Assembly: GCA_950097015.1 (NCBI GenBank)
Contig: CATNEN010000029.1
Location: 2,982,001-3,046,000 of the forward strand
DNA length: 64,000 nucleotides
From: Macrostomum hystrix
Taxonomy: Eukaryota; Platyhelminthes; Macrostomidae
Direction: 5' to 3'
Within the stretch, counting starts at the first letter, position 1, and each line of letters starts with the position of its first letter. A program made the translations under genes and the position numbers. The notes below the pieces were generated by a model. The model saw only the letters and a program-made list of their open reading frames with translations. It was not told the DNA's origin and searched no databases. Positions 55,153 to 64,000 of this stretch are shown piece by piece.

Positions 55153-55496
55153 GTCATGAATATGAGGCGCAGTCAATTGGCTTAGCTTTTGTTAGAATAG
55201 GAAAGCAAACTTGTCGTGAATAGGCGAGGCTATATGCCAGTTTGTATTATTCAGCTTCAAGCAACGCGAACCCTAATAGAACGACAGGCGCGAGTTATAG
55301 ACTTAAAGGGACACGCCAGGTTGGGGCATAGACAATAAACATTAGTCTATAACGGCCGCGCCTGTCGTTCTATTAGGGTTCGTGTTGCTTGAAGCTGAAT
55401 AATACAAACTGGCATATAGCCTCCCCTAATCACGACAAGTTTGCTTTCCTATTCTAACAAAAGCTAAGCCAATTGACTGCGCCTCATATTCATGAC
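55153..55496. repeat. 344-bp palindrome with arms of about 150 bp
   Basis: The left arm begins gtcatgaatatgaggcgcag and the right arm is its reverse complement, ending at 55496. The loop of about 40 bp contains gacacgccaggttgggg. Arms match apart from a few substitutions and one or two small indels. It could be a foldback MITE or a hairpin RNA source. Confidence 0.9.
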
Positions 55497-55605
55497 ATTT
55501 TTCAGAGTCAGGGGAGAGATAGTCAGGGGAGAGATGAGCCAGGGGAGAGATGAGCCAGCTGGAAGAGATGAGTCAGAAAAGAGATGAGTCAGGGAGAGAT
55601 GAGAT
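55497..55605. repeat. Short array of gagatgagtcagggga-like units
   Basis: Five or six loose copies of gagatgagccagggga, directly abutting the palindrome and related in wording to the arrays at 3297-6040 and 10741. Confidence 0.8.
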
Positions 55606-56018
55606 ATGGAATCTGACTGGCAGCCCATGCATGGTTTTACGACCCCTGTTTCAATGGTTCTATGGCCAGTGAAGTTTACTAAATATTGGAAAAACAAAAT
55701 AATATTACGATCAGTACCTGGGAACCGGTTTCGTAAAATCAGAACGTGCTTTTATCGGAAGGGAGTCCTGCTGGTTTTTAAACATAGGAAAGGCAAACGA
55801 ATAAGGTGAAATTAGCACTCAGCTCAGAGGCCAAGATCTGTAAAATTGTGGTCGGTTATTGATTCAAATATTTGACGGCTGCGTAAAATAATACTTATTC
55901 TGCTTTGTCTAGCTTGGCTCTCTGTATGCCTTTGTTCCGATTTCCGTTAGGGGGACTGTAAGATTTAACCAGATTGTGGGAGGAATAACTGTGTGTTCAG
56001 TACCTTAAACAGGTAGTC
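55606..56018. other. Upstream flank of tRNA-Asp, no gene seen
   Basis: No open frame with family resemblance; the 67-residue plus frame here has no recognisable features. Confidence 0.5.
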
Positions 56019-56090
56019 TCCTCGATAGTATAGTGGTCAGTATCTCCGCCTGTCACGTGGAAGGCCCGGGTTCGATTCCCGGTCGGGGAG
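56019..56090 (+). tRNA. tRNA-Asp-GTC: tRNA-Asp (GTC), copy 1
   Basis: 72 nt, starting tcctcgatagtatagtgg (A box) with anticodon GTC at 56052-56054 and a B box in gggttcgattcccgg. The acceptor ends pair (tcctcg with cggggag). A T-run terminator follows at 56094. It matches the metazoan tRNA-Asp consensus. Confidence 0.97.
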
Positions 56091-56404
56091 AGACTTTTTA
56101 CTCCAGTTTCAGCTGAATAGATTTTGTAAAATCAGCGTCGTATTTTTAGAGCTGCAGTTTTTGCAAATTTATAGTTTTTTACTCCTGTGATCTTTGTAAC
56201 ACTACTTAATAGTAGGATCACACGCAAGTATCTAACAAACTTTCCATTTGTTTTACATTCGTTTTTATTCTTTCTCAATTAACTTTCAGGTTTTTCTGTC
56301 GCCTACTGCATTCAGGCATTTTAATGGTAAAAATATTTGGCGTAATTCAAAATATATGTTGCTTAGAAGCATATATTAGAAGCTAAACTAGGTCTAAAAT
56401 TTTT

Positions 56405-56476
56405 CTCCCCGACCGGGAATCGAACCCGGGCCTTCCACGTGACAGGCGGAGATACTGACCACTATACTATCGAGGA
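56405..56476 (-). tRNA. tRNA-Asp-GTC: tRNA-Asp (GTC), copy 2
   Basis: Exact reverse-complement copy of the 72-nt gene at 56019, convergent with it. On the minus strand it is followed by gaaaaatttta, which gives a short T-run terminator. Confidence 0.97.
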
Positions 56477-57066
56477 GGTCACAGTACGTATGTCTGATTT
56501 AGTTAAACAAATGAACAGTTGCGAGTTTGACAAATCTCTGCAGTTTCAGCTTTTACTTTATTTAGTCCTTTCCCTCTTTAATGAAATCCAGCTTGAATTA
56601 GTTTTAATAAATGCTGGATTTCTGCAGTTAAAAATTCTTGATTAATCATTGATTAAACGTCACACCTTGGGCCACGTCTGTCGTTGCCATAGCAACGATA
56701 TTGATCCAGAACTTAGGGAAGTAGAGGTCTAGAGGAATTAGAGACACAGAGACTATAATATTGAGTCGTGGCACTTAACGTTATATATCGTTTAAGAATC
56801 TTAAGGGTTAGAAATTTTTAGTGTGTTCATTTTAATGTTAATTTCATTAGTGTTATCGACAATATCGGCAATACGACAATACTTGGTATCCAGCTTAATA
56901 TAGTTGGGTCATTGATTGACAGCTTATAGATTCACGTATTATAGCTATTGGCTAGGGTCGACGTCAATCATGTGTGATGTTTTTTGAGATGATTTTCAGA
57001 TCGTAAGTTTTACGCGTACACATAAAAAATAATAAAAATGACAGATAAGAGTTTCATAAATTAACT

Positions 57067-57138
57067 TCCTCGATAGTATAGTGGTCAGTATCTCCGCCTG
57101 TCACGTGGAAGGCCCGGGTTCGATTCCCGGTCGGGGAG
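57067..57138 (+). tRNA. tRNA-Asp-GTC: tRNA-Asp (GTC), copy 3
   Basis: Identical to copy 1 over 72 nt. The flanks differ entirely from those of the other copies. A TTTT terminator lies about 10 bp downstream. Confidence 0.97.
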
Positions 57139-57529
57139 GATAAGTTCTTTTGCCAAAAAGTCGTCTTTTTTGTTCACAAGCAAAACTGTGCTGTAATTTA
57201 AGCTGGTTAATTTTTTGCCGCCCAGCCTCGACTTTGTTTAATATGGCTTTATTGCATTGCCAGCTATGCCTACGTAATTAAAAAACTGAGTTAGAAAATA
57301 GATCTTAGCTCAACAGTTCATGCACCTGTAGTTTTTTCTTATTCTGAAGTTTATTATATAAAAATTTAATCTGTTGCTACTCACAGCAGCATAACAATGT
57401 TTCAATTTTCAGGTTTCAAAGTGCAAAGTTAAAGCGAATATACCGCCTTCATTAAATAGGTTTCTTAGCGTATTTTATGCACAGAGACAGATAAGAGGTG
57501 GATGTAGCAGATTGATGATTAGCGAGAGG

Positions 57530-58630
57530 GAGGAAAGGCGGATTATATGGGCGGGTGAGGGCGGAAAGGCGGATTATATGGGCGGGTGAGGGCGGAAAGG
57601 TGGATTATAAGGGCGGGTGAGGGCGGAAAGGCGGATTATATGGGTGGGTGAGGGCGGGAAGGTGGATTATATGGGCGGGTGAGGGAGGAAAGGCGGATTA
57701 TATGGGCGGGTGAGGGCAGAAAGGTGGATTATATGGGCGGGTGAGGGCGGGAAGGTGGATTATATGGGCGGGTGAGGGCGGGAAGGTGGATTATAAGGGC
57801 GGGTGAGGGCGGAAAGGTGGATTATATGGGCGGGTGAGGGCGGAAAGGCGGATTATATGGGCGGGTGAGGGCGGGAAGGTGGATTATATGGGCGGGTGAG
57901 GGCGGGAAGGTGGATTATAAGGGCGGGTGAGGGCGGAAAGGTGGATTATAAGGGCGGGTGAGGGCGGAAAGGTGGATTATATGGGCGGGTGAGGGCGGAA
58001 AGGTTGATTATATGGGCGGGTGAGGGCAGAAAGGTAGATTATTTGGGCGGGTGAGGGCGGAAAGGTGGATTATATGGGCGGGTGAGGGCGGAAAGGCGGA
58101 TTATATGGGCGGGTGAGGGCGGAAAGGTGGATTATAAGGGCGGGTGAGGGCGGAAAGGCGGATTATATGGGTGGGTGAGGGCGGGAAGGTGGATTATATG
58201 GGCGGGTGAGGGCGGAAAGGTGGATTATATGGGCGGGTGAGGGCAGAAAGGTGGATTATTTGGGCGGGTGAGGGCAGAAAGGTGGATTATATGGGCGGGT
58301 GAGGGCGGGAAGGTGGATTATAAGGGCGGGTGAGGGCGGAAAGGTGGATTATAAGGGCGGGTGAGGGCGGAAAGGCGGATTATATGGGCGGGTGAGGGCG
58401 GAAAGGCGGATTATATGGGTGGGTGAGGGCGGAAAGGCGGATTATATGGGCGGGTGAGGGCGGAAAGGTGGATTATATGGGCGGGTGAGGGCGGAAAGGT
58501 GGATTTAATGGGCGGGTGAGGGCAGAAAGGTGGATTATATGGGCGGGTGAGGGCGGGAAGGTGGATTATATCGTTTAGTGACGGCGGAAAGGCGGATTAT
58601 ATGGGCGGGTGAGGGCGGAAAGGCGGATAG
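57530..58630. repeat. Minisatellite, 31-bp unit
   Basis: About 35 copies of a unit containing ggcgggtgagggcggaaagg and ggattatat, with variants gggaagg, gcagaaagg and ttataag. It is strongly purine-rich on the plus strand. Confidence 0.97.
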
Positions 58631-58639
58631 GGGTCAGAG

Positions 58640-59775
58640 TTTTTGCCCGAATTCTAAGAAAGACAGTTCTGTTTGCTGCTGCTTTTGTATTGAATTAAAC
58701 TAAGCTCTGAGTGGGAATCATATATTGACTTGAAAATTTGCAATACATTCAGAGACAGTAGTAAACTAATGTTAAACAATTGTATCCACATTGACTGTAA
58801 CAAATTTCTGCTGAATTAGGAAGAAGAGTAAACAGTTCATTCAGGATGAAAACTAAGTCGAAACCAGCTGCCCGCAGCGAGTCGATTTCGGAGCCCTAAA
58901 TAGTGGAGAGAGACAATTGTTGAGGATTCTCATTTTGTGAAGAGAATTACGAGTATGTGCTGTCTTGTCCTCTTCTCTTGTGGGATCTGTCCTAAAAGTG
59001 TTGCAAGCGGTTCTAATTCGGTATAATGTGCCACACTCGAAAATATTTAATGCTTCCTCAATACACAGCGCCACACTTGTCCGATAGCAAAACGAAGTCT
59101 AGCATCAAATTTAAGCCTTAATAAGGGCCTGGGAAATTTTCTTTATTTACTGTCGTCTTTATTACTGCTAATAACTATAGATTATGCGGCAAATTATAAC
59201 TCAAAGTGTTCCACTTGCTCCGCCCTGGTATAACATTCAGGGGCGCCACACACAATTGGTCTAGCAGATGGTTCTCGTCTTCTGCCCCACCAAGCCCCGT
59301 GTCTCAGCAGCTGCTGCCACTGGGAATTCAAATTATTCATATGTGTATATATATGGGCCCTTGCATATACACGGGCGCAAACACTAAGTCTTTGTTCCCC
59401 TCCCCGTGCACAAAGACTGGAGAAAAACTCGGAGCTAATGGGACCTCTCTCCTCTTCCCCCCGCATCGCTGTAGCAGCTCGCTTGTGTGTCATCGCGCCG
59501 TGCAATCTGCCTCAAGCTGGGATGACAGAAGCGGGGATAAAGACTTGCGACTTCAGTCTAGCTGATGGCCCGTCTGTATTAATCCAGTCTTTGTTCTCTG
59601 CCCCGAGGATTTCAATGGGCCACGCGCTGGGATTTTAGTTTTAAAAATAAATGTTCGAGTGAGTCATCTCACACCCAATACATGAATATGCAAACATATC
59701 AGTTTAGCGATAGAGCAAATACGCACTGACTAATTCAGTAACACTTATTTTATCTTTAACGTTAACACAATGAAA
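58640..59775. other. Intergenic, no gene supported
   Basis: Includes a GC-richer patch at 59200-59630 with overlapping frames of 103-119 residues on both strands. None shows a domain or splice structure that I can defend. Confidence 0.45.
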
Positions 59776-59782
59776 CATTTTG

Positions 59783-59965
59783 TCCGAACTCTATCCGAAT
59801 TATATCCGAATTATATCCGATTTTTTTCTTTTTATCCTAACTCTATCCTTATTCTATCCTAATTCTATCCTAATTCTATCAGAACTCTATCCTTATTCTA
59901 TCCTACGAATTCTAATTCTATCCGACTTCTATACGAACTCTATCAAAATTCTATCCGAATTCTAA
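59783..59965. repeat. Degenerate 11-bp repeat
   Basis: About 16 copies of variants of tctatccgaat and tctatcctaat in tandem. Confidence 0.85.
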
Positions 59966-60196
59966 ATTCAGAATACCAAATTCTTGCTGAATGCTACCAA
60001 AAGTAATCTTAGTCTAGAGAAATTAGTGATCCTAAATTTCAGATCCTCATGAACCCCATTAAGACTGTTCATTTAGTCGTTTTGCGTGCCAAAGAAACAA
60101 AGCAGGGGATCTTTAAGGAATCTTAAAAAAACGACTGAATATTTTTCAACCTCTAATTAACAGCTTGCGTGAGTCACACAGTTTTCTCAAAAGACT

Positions 60197-60245
60197 CAAC
60201 ACACACACACACACACACACTCCCACACGCACACACACGCACACC
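60197..60245. repeat. (CA)n microsatellite
   Basis: About 24 mostly perfect CA dinucleotides with tcccacacgc interruptions. Confidence 0.95.
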
Positions 60246-60829
60246 TGTTTGATCTTATTCGAGTCGCTGATTTGCAAACAGGGAATTTCTACTAAATTTG
60301 GGTGGAATAATTTATTAATCAAACCGGGATAAAGGGTTTGTTGCTCTCTAACTTTCATTATTTGCTCAACGGTTCTTAGAATATGCGAATGTGTATATTT
60401 ATATATAAAGTGAAAAAAATAGGGAAAAAAATATAGGCATCGCGTGATATTTCATCTCGTTAGATCCCGCACTAGTTGGGAGAAATGCAGAGAAAGAATT
60501 GGACGCCATCTGCGACTCGACACCCGCTACCCAGCTCACATCCTGCTCACCTCACGTTCCTCATATCTCTCCCCATCTTTTTTTCCTGTTAAACTTCCTC
60601 CAGAGTATTTGTCCGGGCTCTTTGTGTTTGCTCAACTCCTCCAGGTTTGAGCAGGCCTTGCGCCAGGGAATACTCAAAATTCGGTTGATTCGAGGCAGCG
60701 CCTGAAATCATATTTTTGCTTCACTTCTACAAGTATAGTTGCGACTGCTTTAAAAGCCATACGCTGAAAATATCTTCCCTTCATCCTACGAACAACACTC
60801 TCTATTCCATCTTCTCCATCTCTCTTCTC

Positions 60830-61312
60830 TTCTTCCATATCTCTCCCATCTCTCTCCCATATCTCTCCCATCTCTCTCCCATCTCTCTCCCCTCTCTCTC
60901 CAATCTCTCTCCCATCTCTCTCCCATGTCTCTCCCTCTTTATCCTATCTCTCTCCCCTCTCTCTCCCATCTCTCTCCCATCTCTCTCCCATCTCTCTCCC
61001 ATCTCTCTCCCATCTCTCTCCCATCTCTCTCCCATCTCTCTCCCATCTCTCTCCCATGTCTCTCCATCTTTCTCCTATCTCTCTCCCCTCTCTCTCCCAT
61101 CTCTCTCCCATCTCTCTCCCATCTCTCTCCCATCTCTCTCCCATGTCTCTCCCTCTTTCTCCCATCTCTCTCCCATCTCTCTCCCATCTCTCTCCCCTCT
61201 CTCTCCCATCTCTCTCCCATCTCTCTCCCATCTCTCTCCCCTCTCTCTGCCATTTCTCTCCCATCTCTCTCCCATCTCTCTCCCATCTCTCTCCGCTCTC
61301 TCCCCCTTACTC
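60830..61312. repeat. Minisatellite, 12-bp unit
   Basis: About 40 copies of tctctcccatct, with periodic variants (ctctcccctct, catgtctctccctct). The multiple-of-three period yields serine/proline and RERGERWERDG frames on the two strands, which are artefacts. A longer block with the catgtctctcc variant recurs near 60925, 61055 and 61143. Confidence 0.97.
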
Positions 61313-61610
61313 TCAGACGGTCAATAATCCGAGCAATTATTAATCGTGACAAACTGTTACTGAATCACAGTTGGATTAGGAGCACAAGCATCAGTCAATA
61401 TATAAAACTGAGTTGCAGCATGAGATAAGCTGAAACAAGTTAGTTAATAGTTACATTAGCTAGATGAGCGGTGAGCACAGCCTTATCTAAACAGCGGCAT
61501 TAGATTTGCAGAGGCTAAAGTTTGCTTCGCACAGTTTATTACACAAAGCCACGAGTGTGCGCCCGCCTGCAGCTTGGGAATCAGAACAGCTGCCGTAGAG
61601 TTTCACAATA
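61313..61610. other. Intergenic, nothing recognised
   Basis: Non-repetitive sequence between the 12-bp array and the poly(A) signal of the minus-strand exon. No gene is seen. Confidence 0.5.
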
Positions 61611-61611
61611 G

Positions 61612-61617
61612 TTTATT
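61612..61617 (-). terminator. Polyadenylation signal on the minus strand
   Basis: AATAAA (plus strand tttatt), 19 bp after the stop codon of the putative exon at 61636. Confidence 0.45.
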
Positions 61618-61635
61618 CCCATAGTGTTTAACTTC

Positions 61636-61859
61636 TTAAAGCTTCTTCAGCATGTGCAGCACAGCTGTTAGGAGCTCTGCAAAGCGGAAGAAGAACTCTG
61701 TGGGTAGTTCAAGAGGGCAGTTGACCCCCCGTCCAGACGGCTTAGTATTTATATGTTTTCTTAGTTTTTTTCGTTCTTTCAAACTTTCAAAGCCATCCGA
61801 GTCAGCATCGTCGAGATATTCATCGATTCTTGTCGAAGACCCTGGTGACAAGGACAACT
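61636..61859 (-). CDS. Putative terminal exon of an unidentified gene
   Basis: The minus-strand frame of about 73 residues begins just after an acceptor-like caatgtcag and ends in a stop followed closely by AATAAA, which looks like a last coding exon. The peptide is acidic then basic (RIDEYLDDADSDGFESLKE, KKLRKHI) and ends in a hydrophobic helix-like stretch (FRFAELLTAVLHMLKKL). I do not recognise it and could not place upstream exons with confidence. An overlapping plus-strand frame is less protein-like. Confidence 0.35.
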
Positions 61860-61869
61860 GACATTGCTC

Positions 61870-62999
61870 TGCATAATTCTTATTATACAGTTAATTAAAT
61901 TAATATTAATACAGTAAGATTAAGCTAGCAGCACGAGAATAATCACTGTGCAAGCCTTGCAAACTGTAATAGAGTGTACTAGACTACATACTTGCGTTGT
62001 ACACTAGCAAATAGCAATTCCCTGATCCCCCAGGGCCGTTGGGATGAGGTTGGAGGCGATAATCTCGCCCCGCGCTAAGGGAAGCTAGCGCAGCCAACTA
62101 GACATTGGGGAAGAGGCGGCTGTGGAGGAAGAGAGTATGAAATATCGATCCATTCCCCTCCTGGCTTTGAAAGGAAGCCTTGCCCCCTACCCCGACCAGA
62201 GCTGTCGGAGGGAGGCCCTCGGCTTAACCCGCTAACTCCCAATCTCTTTCCCTTCCCGGCCTCTCTTTCTCTTCTCTCCGCCAGCCCAGACCAGCCTTTC
62301 AAAGCTGCTGCAGCTGCCCCTAGGGGGCTGCGGGTGAGGAAAACCGATGCCCAACCAAATCCCCTCCTCCTCAGGACTAGGGCTAGAAAAGGCCGATTAC
62401 TTCCTCGTCGGCCAGGCTTGCTTCCCGTCTTCCCTAGGGCCAGTTCCCCTAGCCCCTGCTTTCTCCCAGGAGAAGAAGCCCCCGCAGCTTTTGCATCGCT
62501 AAGCCCAGGAGGGCGCAGACACGCCTCAAGGTCTTTGTGCCTTCAACTTCCCTTGCCTTTCTGTGTCTCCTCTTTCATTTTATTCCACGTGGCCTCCCCA
62601 ATAAAGAGGAGTGTGATTCAGCAGGGCCCCTGCCATATTACAGTTAGTTTGGGGGGCCCCATGAACCGCAGCCAACCCGAGTGGAAGGCGCGTGGCCACC
62701 CACCCCAATACGCGGCTCCAGCTTTTTTTATTCCCCAACATAGAGGGGCCTGACTCTTTGTAAAACGGCCCGCCAATCCGCGCCAATAAAGATCCCAAAA
62801 CTCCACATTCGTCATCTTCCCCCGACCCCATCAGCAGAGCCCACCGCTTTTTCTGCCGAGTCATCCTCCATCATCACCCTATATATGATACAAGCTATAC
62901 AAAATCCCTACCAAGAAGCAGCACAGATAGTCTTCGATTGCCAGAATCAGCAATACTGCGCACCGCAGAAGCCGCTGCGAAGACCTGGCGGCAGCCCCG
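61870..62999. other. Upstream region of the SPRY gene, GC-rich blocks
   Basis: Contains GC-rich sequence at 62030-62870 with overlapping frames on both strands. This may be promoter or 5' UTR of the gene starting at 63000, or repeats. No coding call is supported. Confidence 0.4.
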
Positions 63000-64000
63000 A
63001 TGGAGGCGCCACGGCCTAGAAGCTTCGATTTTGTCGACGTCCGTCGTATCGACGAACTAGACGACGATATTGCCGACGAGGAGCCGTTCGACGGGCCGGC
63101 GAAACGAAAGAAGCTTCGCTCGAGCTCACCATCGATGGAGGTGAACCTCTTCAACGAGCCTGTCATGCTTGAACCACTGGAACCGCCCGCGACTCCGCCG
63201 CTAAGTTCATCAACCTCGTCTGCCACTTCAACGTCGCAACAGGCTGTCATCGGTCGTTCAGTGACAGGCATCGGGCAGCCGCTGAGAAGGCACCAGCAAC
63301 TGCCTGTGAGACGTCCGGCAGTCGCCAGAGACATGTGCTCCGACAACTGGCGCCTGGACGAGGTCGCGAGATCCCATGAGGTGAGTGTTCCAGGGGAGGC
63401 GACTTTCACGAGAAGCCGTGCTTGACTTTTCTTATTGCATAATTAACAACACATTGAATCACGCGTAGTTCGATTGCAAACACGGTGCATCTTCGAATAT
63501 AAATATAAAGGAAGTTGAATTGGTAATTTAGCGTATGGACTAATTTGGGAAAGCCTCGTCAATAATCAATTTGCACTAAATTCACACGCGGGCCTAGGCA
63601 AATATGTCATCCTGGATTATTACGCCCTTGAGGGCCAACCTCCAAGGCACAGTGAGAGTGTTACTGTGCCTGACGATGAGAAAGTCAGGGCAGATGTACA
63701 CACCTCTATGCTTGTATGCTCAGGAGTCAGCGGAATGGACAGAATCGTCCCAGCGCTGGTTGCGTGCCCTCCTGCAAATTCAATTGACAAGTTGAAATAA
63801 CTTTATCGAAAAATGGGCAAAAAACTTGAGTTTCTACTGTTTCTACTGATTATTCTGCAGTTAATAATCCACGCATTCCGTCATCCACCGCAGACCGTCT
63901 TGCTGACGCCAACCTCCGTGATGTTTCATCCGCGCTGGAGCAACGGACACGCGGCTGTGCGCGCCAATCGGCCTCTGGACCGCAGCCTCGTCCACTACTG
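63000..64000 (+). CDS. SPRY-domain protein, probably SPSB3-like (partial, cut by window end)
   Basis: Exon 1, 63000-63380 (127 codons), ends CATGAG before gtgagt. Exon 2 opens at 63861 after ctgcag in phase 0 and runs off the window. The N-terminal 100 residues are low-complexity, with an acidic IDELDDDIADEEPFDG, a basic KRKK and Ser/Thr/Pro stretches. DNWRLDEVARSHE then leads into VMFHPRWSNGHAAVRANRPL and VHYW, the start of a SPRY domain resembling SPSB3-type proteins. Those are substrate receptors of cullin-RING ubiquitin ligases carrying a C-terminal SOCS box. The SOCS box would be outside the window, so that role is inferred. The start codon is the first ATG of the frame I could justify. 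Confidence 0.6.
63600..63795 (+). mobile_element. Family B repeat copy in the SPRY gene intron
   Basis: Shares a long stretch (cctgacgatgagaaagtcag, gggcagatgtac, gctcagg.gtcagcg) with 37205-37345 in opposite orientation. The 63-residue open frame here translates the repeat. Confidence 0.7.

Noticed and set aside
59194-59638. Overlapping frames of 66-119 residues
   Set aside because: Open on both strands in a GC-rich patch, with no domains, splice support or clear start context.
62879-63409. 176-residue minus-strand frame
   Set aside because: It is antisense to exon 1 of the SPRY gene, whose plus-strand reading continues in phase into the next exon.

Overview
This window is nuclear DNA of an invertebrate animal. 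The genes have short exons and GT-AG introns, there are eukaryotic housekeeping genes (RNA polymerase II subunit RPB11, a type I regulatory subunit of protein kinase A, SEC24 of the COPII coat), metazoan-type tRNA-Asp genes, tRNA-derived SINEs with a conserved central domain, and DNA transposons of the KDZ and Merlin types. A spiralian such as a free-living flatworm or a mollusc fits best, but the species cannot be fixed from the sequence alone. Tandem repeats occupy a strikingly large share: I count about twenty minisatellite arrays with different units.

Layout. 1-6.1 kb: an intronless RPB11 gene (minus) between a 31-bp array and a 22-bp array, followed by a 2.6-kb array of a 30-bp unit. 6.2-7.7 kb: a single-exon gene (minus) for a RING-finger protein with an unusual Asn-Gly heptad repeat domain. 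7.7-16.0 kb: gene-poor DNA with SINEs and a 15-bp array. 16.07-32.60 kb: one 16.5-kb KDZ-superfamily DNA transposon with roughly 1-kb near-identical unique terminal inverted repeats. These are extended inward by 17-bp minisatellites and flanked by a 7-bp target duplication. It carries a ten-exon transposase gene (plus) and a second, previously hidden five-exon gene (minus) of unknown function. 32.9-38.9 kb: PKA type I regulatory subunit, six exons (plus), starting about 340 bp from the transposon end. 42.2-54.9 kb: SEC24 of the C/D class, twelve exons (minus), with a different minisatellite in each of five introns and a dead Merlin transposon in the first intron. 55.1-57.2 kb: a 344-bp hairpin-forming palindrome and three identical tRNA-Asp(GTC) genes. 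57.5-61.4 kb: 31-bp, 11-bp and 12-bp arrays. 61.6 kb: a likely terminal exon of an unidentified minus-strand gene. 63.0-64.0 kb: the first two exons of a probable SPSB3-like SPRY protein, cut by the window end.

The host genes are independent single-gene loci with no operon logic. The most interesting object is the KDZ element: its transposase reading frame looks intact, its arms are almost identical, and its minus-strand gene is coherent across five exons with compatible phases. It therefore looks like a recently mobile two-gene transposon. The long open frames inside the minisatellites are by-products of repeat units that lack stop codons and are not annotated as genes. Exon structures were derived by hand from splice signals, reading frame and family similarity.
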